Shown here piece after piece: positions 60,660-64,000 of a DNA stretch of 64,000 nucleotides. The stretch covers positions 1-64,000 of the forward strand of contig JAQYVZ010000012.1 in assembly GCA_030145205.1 (NCBI GenBank), given 5' to 3'. Each line of letters begins with the position of its first letter. The stretch's first letter is position 1. Both the position numbers and the translations under genes were made by a program. The stretch is from Desulfuromonadales bacterium (lineage in GTDB: Bacteria; Desulfobacterota; Desulfuromonadia; Desulfuromonadales; BM103). The notes beneath the pieces are model-generated. The model was not told the DNA's origin. It ran no database searches and saw nothing but the letters and a program-made list of their open reading frames with translations.

Positions 60660-61004
60660 ATGGTCGACTTTCTCTTGTTCGCTGTCTCTGCCTTTCTGTT
60701 GTTTGCCGTTGTGCTGCCGCTCTTCGGGGTGGTTTTGGGCGTTTCGGCGTATTATCTCCTGCCCTACTTTTTCGGCGGCATCGCCATTCTCACCTTTGGC
60801 TTACTCACGGGAACAGAAATTCTTTTGACGTGGTGGATTTGGCTGCCAGCCCTGCTTTGGGCAGCATTGGTGCATCTCATTCGGAAAAGGTTCCGCACGC
60901 TCGGCTTTAACATTGAGCACCACCACGCAGCCTACGTGCTCCTGCTGGCAGGGATTCCTTATCACCGCAGGAAGAAACAGCTGAATATGCTGGGCCCCGA
61001 GTAA
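60660..61004 (+). CDS. Small membrane protein under the riboswitch
   Basis: The 114-residue protein has about three hydrophobic segments (VDFLLFAVSAFLLFAVVLPLFGVVLG in parts, LLPYFFGGIAILTFGLL, LTWWIWLPALLWAALVHL). A basic tail follows with IEHHHAAYVLLLAG and YHRRKKQL. I recognise no family. AAAGGGGGT lies upstream of the ATG. Its placement after a GEMM-I element suggests dinucleotide-second-messenger control. It ends before a short terminator. Confidence 0.7.
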   Translation: MVDFLLFAVSAFLLFAVVLPLFGVVLGVSAYYLLPYFFGGIAILTFGLLTGTEILLTWWIWLPALLWAALVHLIRKRFRTLGFNIEHHHAAYVLLLAGIPYHRRKKQLNMLGPE

Positions 61005-61026
61005 CTTTTTGCCGAAATTTCTCCCG

Positions 61027-61048
61027 TCGCCGCTTCTGCGGCTTTTTT
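61027..61048 (+). terminator. Intrinsic terminator of the small membrane-protein gene
   Basis: GCCGC-TTCT-GCGGC is followed by six T. Confidence 0.85.
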
Positions 61049-61257
61049 GTATCGGCATCTTCTTGCAGACGCACCGAACGGGTTCGCCTGGGTGATTTCT
61101 CCCTTTCAGCACATTTGACTTCAGACGCTTCGTCAAGAAGACACCGGAAGTGTATATCCTCTTAAAATCCGACGCCCACTCGAAGAACGAGCTAAAACAG
61201 CCCCCCCAATATCTGGCAACATAATTATAGAACATCCTGGATTAAAGGAGGCGTCTG

Positions 61258-61803
61258 ATGACACATTCTTCGAAATTGCTGTTGCTGGCCGGTCTGAGCT
61301 TTCTTGTCCTGAGTGGTTGCGTTGGCCCCTACAGCACGTCTGGTCGTGTGGTGGTGCAGGACGAGCATGGCATGGTCGATATCGTGTTCAGCGATCATGA
61401 CAGAGCATTGATCCGTGGCTATTACGGCGGAGCGCACAAAACGAAGCAGAAACAGATACCGCCGGGCCTGGCCAAAAAAAGCAAACGGCCTCCAGGCTTG
61501 CAAAAGCAGCTGGTCAGACGCGGCCAACTACCACCGGGCCTTGAATACCATCGGCTGCCACATGATCTGGAACAGAGGCTGACGCACATCCCCGGCGACT
61601 ACCTGCGGGTAGCGATCGGCGGCAGCTTTGTCCTGTTCAACCAACATACAAAGATGATTTTCGACGTCATGCATGATTTCTGCCCCTCACCCTGTACGAT
61701 CTGGATATCTATTGTCGATTTGAACCCGAAAAGCCTCCGAACAAAGGTGGTAACTTGGCGGGATGTCGGGTGGCCACTTTTGTTCAGCCTCCTCTTCTCA
61801 TGA
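61258..61803 (+). CDS. RcnB/CigR-like lipoprotein with unusual C-terminal tail
   Basis: The 181-residue precursor has a lipobox LSGC (Cys21). The central part, IPPGLAKK, RPPGLQKQLVRRGQLPPGL and RVAIGGSFVLFNQHTKMIFDVMHDF, fits small periplasmic or lipoproteins of the RcnB/CigR type. These usually end soon after a motif like the last one. Here about 40 further residues follow (CPSPCTIWISIVDLNPKSL and more), which look unlike the family and could come from loss of the original stop or a frameshift. AAAGGAGG lies before the ATG. Confidence 0.6.
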   Translation: MTHSSKLLLLAGLSFLVLSGCVGPYSTSGRVVVQDEHGMVDIVFSDHDRALIRGYYGGAHKTKQKQIPPGLAKKSKRPPGLQKQLVRRGQLPPGLEYHRLPHDLEQRLTHIPGDYLRVAIGGSFVLFNQHTKMIFDVMHDFCPSPCTIWISIVDLNPKSLRTKVVTWRDVGWPLLFSLLFS

Positions 61804-61924
61804 AACCTCCAAAACCTTAATCTCAAGAATATTTGCGCTTTCTCCTGTTCGCCGTTAAGATCACAGCAGAGTCTCGGATTAAAGAGCCCGCCCGTGGTAC
61901 GCCTGGGTGAAAGGATCCCTCTGC

Positions 61925-62866
61925 ATGTCCGCATCATCGAAAAAAGTAATCTATGCCGCCCTGGTCGGCAACGCCCTGGTCGCCTTGACCAAGTTTATCG
62001 CCGCAGCATTCACCGGCAGTTCAGCCATGCTCTCGGAGGGAATCCACTCGGTGGTCGACACTGGCAACCAGCTGCTGTTGCTGCTCGGACTGCACAAGGC
62101 AAAAAAGCCGGCGAGCGAGCGTTTTCCGTTCGGCCATGGCAAGGAAGTTTACTTCTGGAGTTTTGTGGTCGCCCTGCTGATCTTCGCAGTCGGCTCCGGG
62201 GTGTCCCTCTATGAGGGGTTGCACCAGATCATGCACCCGACGCCGGTCAAGCAGCCGTATATCAACTACATCGTGCTTGCCCTAGCGATGCTGTTCGAAG
62301 GCGCCGCCCTCTATTTCGCCCTAACCGAATTTTCCCGTAGCAAAGGCAAATGGAGCTATCTGGAAGCGGTCAAAAAGGGGAAGGACCCAACTACCTTTGT
62401 CGTCCTGTTTGAAGACACGGCCGCCACACTCGGCCTGCTGGTTGCCTTCCTCGGCGTCTTTCTAACCCAGGTCACCGGTCAGCTCTTCTGGGACGGACTG
62501 GCCTCGGTCATCATCGGCCTGATTCTCGGCGGCACCGCCATCTGGCTGGCCTATGAGACCAAGGGCCTGTTGATCGGCGAAAGCGCCAATGTGAAGGTCG
62601 TCGATGAAATCCGCCAGATCGTCACAAGCTATCCGCAGGTTTCACATCTCAATGAAGTCCTGACCCTGCACATGGGCCCCAGCTATATCCTGGTCAACCT
62701 GAGCATCGACTTTCACGACCAGATCTCAGCTGGCGAACTGGAAAACATCATCGTCAGGCTCGATGCGCAGATCAAACAAGCTTGGCCGAACATCAAGCGA
62801 ATCTTCATTGAGGCCGAAGCACGCCGAACCATGCTCGCATCCACTGAACAGCAACCGGCGCTATAA
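61925..62866 (+). CDS. Cation diffusion facilitator transporter
   Basis: The 313-residue protein exports divalent cations by antiport. Features are the TM2 site SSAMLSEGIHSVVDTGNQLLLLLG in parts, with the Asp/His coordination, and further TM segments including a TM5 DTAATLGLLVAF. The C-terminal cytoplasmic domain has a ferredoxin-like fold (VSHLNEVLTLHMGPSYILVNLSIDF in parts). Metal specificity is not readable. The ATG at 61925 is preferred; a GTG at 61907 is possible. It lies 12 bp before the next gene. Confidence 0.88.
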   Translation: MSASSKKVIYAALVGNALVALTKFIAAAFTGSSAMLSEGIHSVVDTGNQLLLLLGLHKAKKPASERFPFGHGKEVYFWSFVVALLIFAVGSGVSLYEGLHQIMHPTPVKQPYINYIVLALAMLFEGAALYFALTEFSRSKGKWSYLEAVKKGKDPTTFVVLFEDTAATLGLLVAFLGVFLTQVTGQLFWDGLASVIIGLILGGTAIWLAYETKGLLIGESANVKVVDEIRQIVTSYPQVSHLNEVLTLHMGPSYILVNLSIDFHDQISAGELENIIVRLDAQIKQAWPNIKRIFIEAEARRTMLASTEQQPAL

Positions 62867-62878
62867 AACAGGGCACAA

Positions 62879-63733
62879 ATGCCGAACGTCCCCTTCACTA
62901 CCTTCAGCCAAACCAACCGACACCAGATTGTCCTGCTGGTTGTCGGCCATCTGCTCTGGAGCGGCGCCGTTCTTGTCCTCTGGTCTGCCGGTCGCCTGAC
63001 CGAAACGGCACAGCCCTGGTGGTTCGCCTTGTTTCTCGCCCTGCAATTCCATGCCGCAACCCAGCTGTTCCTACCCGCACTGCTGATGCACCCCGAGGAA
63101 CGAACGCGCAGCTTCTATTTCTTCTGGGGAGGACTGCTGGCACTCAGCATCTGGCTGCTCAACCAGGTGACGCCATCCGACGCCTGGCAGCCACTGCTGA
63201 CAGCATTGAAGTCGGGCCTATTGCTGCTAACAGCGACAGTTATCGGAACCGCACTCGCCAGATATGTGCGCCGCCTCTGGGAAATCATTCCGGTCTGCAT
63301 TGTCATGACGCTGGCTGACTTTGCCAGTTGGCGCTACGGCCCGACCGGTGACTTTGCCAAAGAAATCCGGCGATATTACCTGGCCCCGGAAGGGCCACCG
63401 CCACTCATTGATATGGTTCTGGTCAAGCTGGCTCTGCCGGGGGCGACCGGCATGATCCCGATCTTCGGTATCTCTGACTGGATCATGGTCGCTTTTTTCG
63501 TCGCCGTTGCAAGGCGCTATGACATCAATGACAATCTGGCCGGTCCGCCAGGGTATGCACTTGCCCGCCAGGGCCGGATCGGCCGCTACCTGCCGGTGCC
63601 GGGGGTCGCACTGTTTGTCGCGGTTCTGCTGGCACAGACAACCGGTCATTTTATCCCGGCACTGCCTCTGATCGCCCTGGTCATGCTCGGCTGGTACGCC
63701 GCCCGCTCCCTGCGGCGACGTTCAGACCGCTGA
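62879..63733 (+). CDS. Polytopic membrane protein with presenilin-like motifs
   Basis: The 284-residue protein has seven to nine hydrophobic segments. Three spaced signatures recall presenilin/signal-peptide-peptidase (A22) intramembrane proteases: an aspartate in a membrane segment (TLADFASWRYG, Asp147), then GISD (Asp200) at the start of the next long segment after a hydrophilic loop, and PAL (residues 260-262) in HFIPALPLI near the C-terminus. The classic forms are YD, GxGD and PAL; the first two differ here. FFVAVARRYD after GISD also fits the family. I do not know a family name for it. It follows the CDF gene by 12 bp. Confidence 0.55.
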   Translation: MPNVPFTTFSQTNRHQIVLLVVGHLLWSGAVLVLWSAGRLTETAQPWWFALFLALQFHAATQLFLPALLMHPEERTRSFYFFWGGLLALSIWLLNQVTPSDAWQPLLTALKSGLLLLTATVIGTALARYVRRLWEIIPVCIVMTLADFASWRYGPTGDFAKEIRRYYLAPEGPPPLIDMVLVKLALPGATGMIPIFGISDWIMVAFFVAVARRYDINDNLAGPPGYALARQGRIGRYLPVPGVALFVAVLLAQTTGHFIPALPLIALVMLGWYAARSLRRRSDR

Positions 63734-63776
63734 CTTGTCCCCCATCATGACCTGACTCCTGCCGATGATGCATTTT

Positions 63777-63790
63777 TTGACTTGAGTCAT
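63777..63790 (+). promoter_or_regulatory. HcpR-like operator upstream of the 4Fe-4S membrane protein
   Basis: TTGAC-TTGA-GTCAT matches 9 of 10 fixed positions of TTGAC-N4-GTCAA. It lies about 36 bp before the start at 63826 and resembles the site before hcp at 20860. Confidence 0.55.
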
Positions 63791-63825
63791 TTATTTCGCC
63801 TCGGTTTTCAGGTAATCTCGCGGCC

Positions 63826-64000
63826 ATGCAACCTGACAAACGACATATCGACTGGCGAAGTCCGCGCCTCTGGAGACTGATCATCCAGTGGCTTTTTTTC
63901 GGCTGGTGTCTCTTCCTCGGCGTGCAGTTCGGCCTGTTTGTCCGCCACTTCGAAACGATGGGGCAAACTGGCTACTACCCCAGACCGCCAGGTGTGGAAG
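63826..64000 (+). CDS. 4Fe-4S polyferredoxin-type membrane protein, N-terminal part (3' end outside window)
   Basis: Only 58 residues are inside the window. They read as a cytoplasmic start followed by a membrane helix (LWRLIIQWLFFGWCLFLGVQFGLF in parts) and a periplasmic QTGYYPRPPGVE. This start is typical of NapH/YccM-like membrane proteins that carry two 4Fe-4S ferredoxin motifs further on; those motifs lie beyond the window. An HcpR-like site precedes it. Confidence 0.65.
   Translation, partial: MQPDKRHIDWRSPRLWRLIIQWLFFGWCLFLGVQFGLFVRHFETMGQTGYYPRPPGVE

Overview
The window reads as a chromosomal segment of an anaerobic, respiratory deltaproteobacterium, most likely of the order Desulfuromonadales (Desulfuromonas/Geobacter relatives). 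The signs are two octaheme c-type cytochromes, a monoheme cytochrome beside a DUF3373-type outer-membrane protein, a class III (oxygen-sensitive) ribonucleotide reductase, a hybrid cluster protein with an HcpR-type operator, ferritin-like proteins, GGDEF/EAL and PilZ signalling proteins and a GEMM-I riboswitch candidate. The assignment is inferred from gene content and protein style; there is no rRNA in the window. Most genes are intact and densely packed, many ending in strong intrinsic terminators. I see no CRISPR array, insertion sequence, prophage, rRNA or convincing tRNA.

Layout. 1-4 kb: end of a PEP/pyruvate-binding-type protein, then carB. 4-7.4 kb: a histidine kinase/response regulator pair and an octaheme cytochrome on the minus strand. 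7.6-11.5 kb: srkA-like kinase, a tRNA-dihydrouridine synthase and an acyl-CoA ligase. 11.5-12 kb: a non-coding block flanked by two oppositely oriented copies of a roughly 72-bp double-hairpin repeat. 12-15 kb: the anaerobic ribonucleotide reductase operon, with the catalytic gene split in two and tandem NrdR boxes upstream. 15.3-25 kb: LysR regulator, a ferritin-like protein with lost metal ligands, an overlapping DUF885 peptidase / ATP-grasp / methyltransferase trio, hcp, an outer-membrane barrel and a HAF-repeat lipoprotein. 25-28.3 kb (minus): thioesterase, cbiET, a phosphoglycerate-mutase-type phosphatase, engB. 28.7-30.4 kb: a small exported protein, ferritin and a rubrerythrin-like protein. 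30.5-37.5 kb: a GGDEF/EAL protein, then monoheme cytochrome, DUF3373 porin-like protein, octaheme tetrathionate-reductase-family cytochrome and tatA. 37.6-48 kb: OmpA-type lipoprotein, then gatCAB-mtnA-glnE and a REC-DUF4388-J-domain-TPR protein. 48-56.7 kb (minus): TetR regulator, tripartite RND efflux system, ttcA, a SpoIIE-type phosphatase and a PilZ-like protein. 57-64 kb: secreted protein, DHH phosphoesterase, lipoprotein plus TRIC-type channel, DUF423 protein, riboswitch candidate with a small membrane protein, RcnB/CigR-like lipoprotein, CDF transporter, a presenilin-like membrane protein and the start of a polyferredoxin-type membrane protein.

The most interesting items are: (1) a GEMM-I aptamer, with features of the cGAMP-preferring subtype, ahead of an uncharacterised small membrane protein, with a mutually exclusive downstream pairing; (2) a class III ribonucleotide reductase whose glycyl-radical segment is encoded as a separate 46-residue gene, under two NrdR boxes spaced 32 bp; (3) the DUF885/ATP-grasp/methyltransferase operon, which looks like a small undescribed biosynthetic or peptide-modifying unit; (4) a presenilin-like candidate intramembrane protease; and (5) two HcpR-like operators, one before hcp and one before the 4Fe-4S protein at the window end. 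All functional calls rest on reading the sequence and recalling families; no database search was possible.
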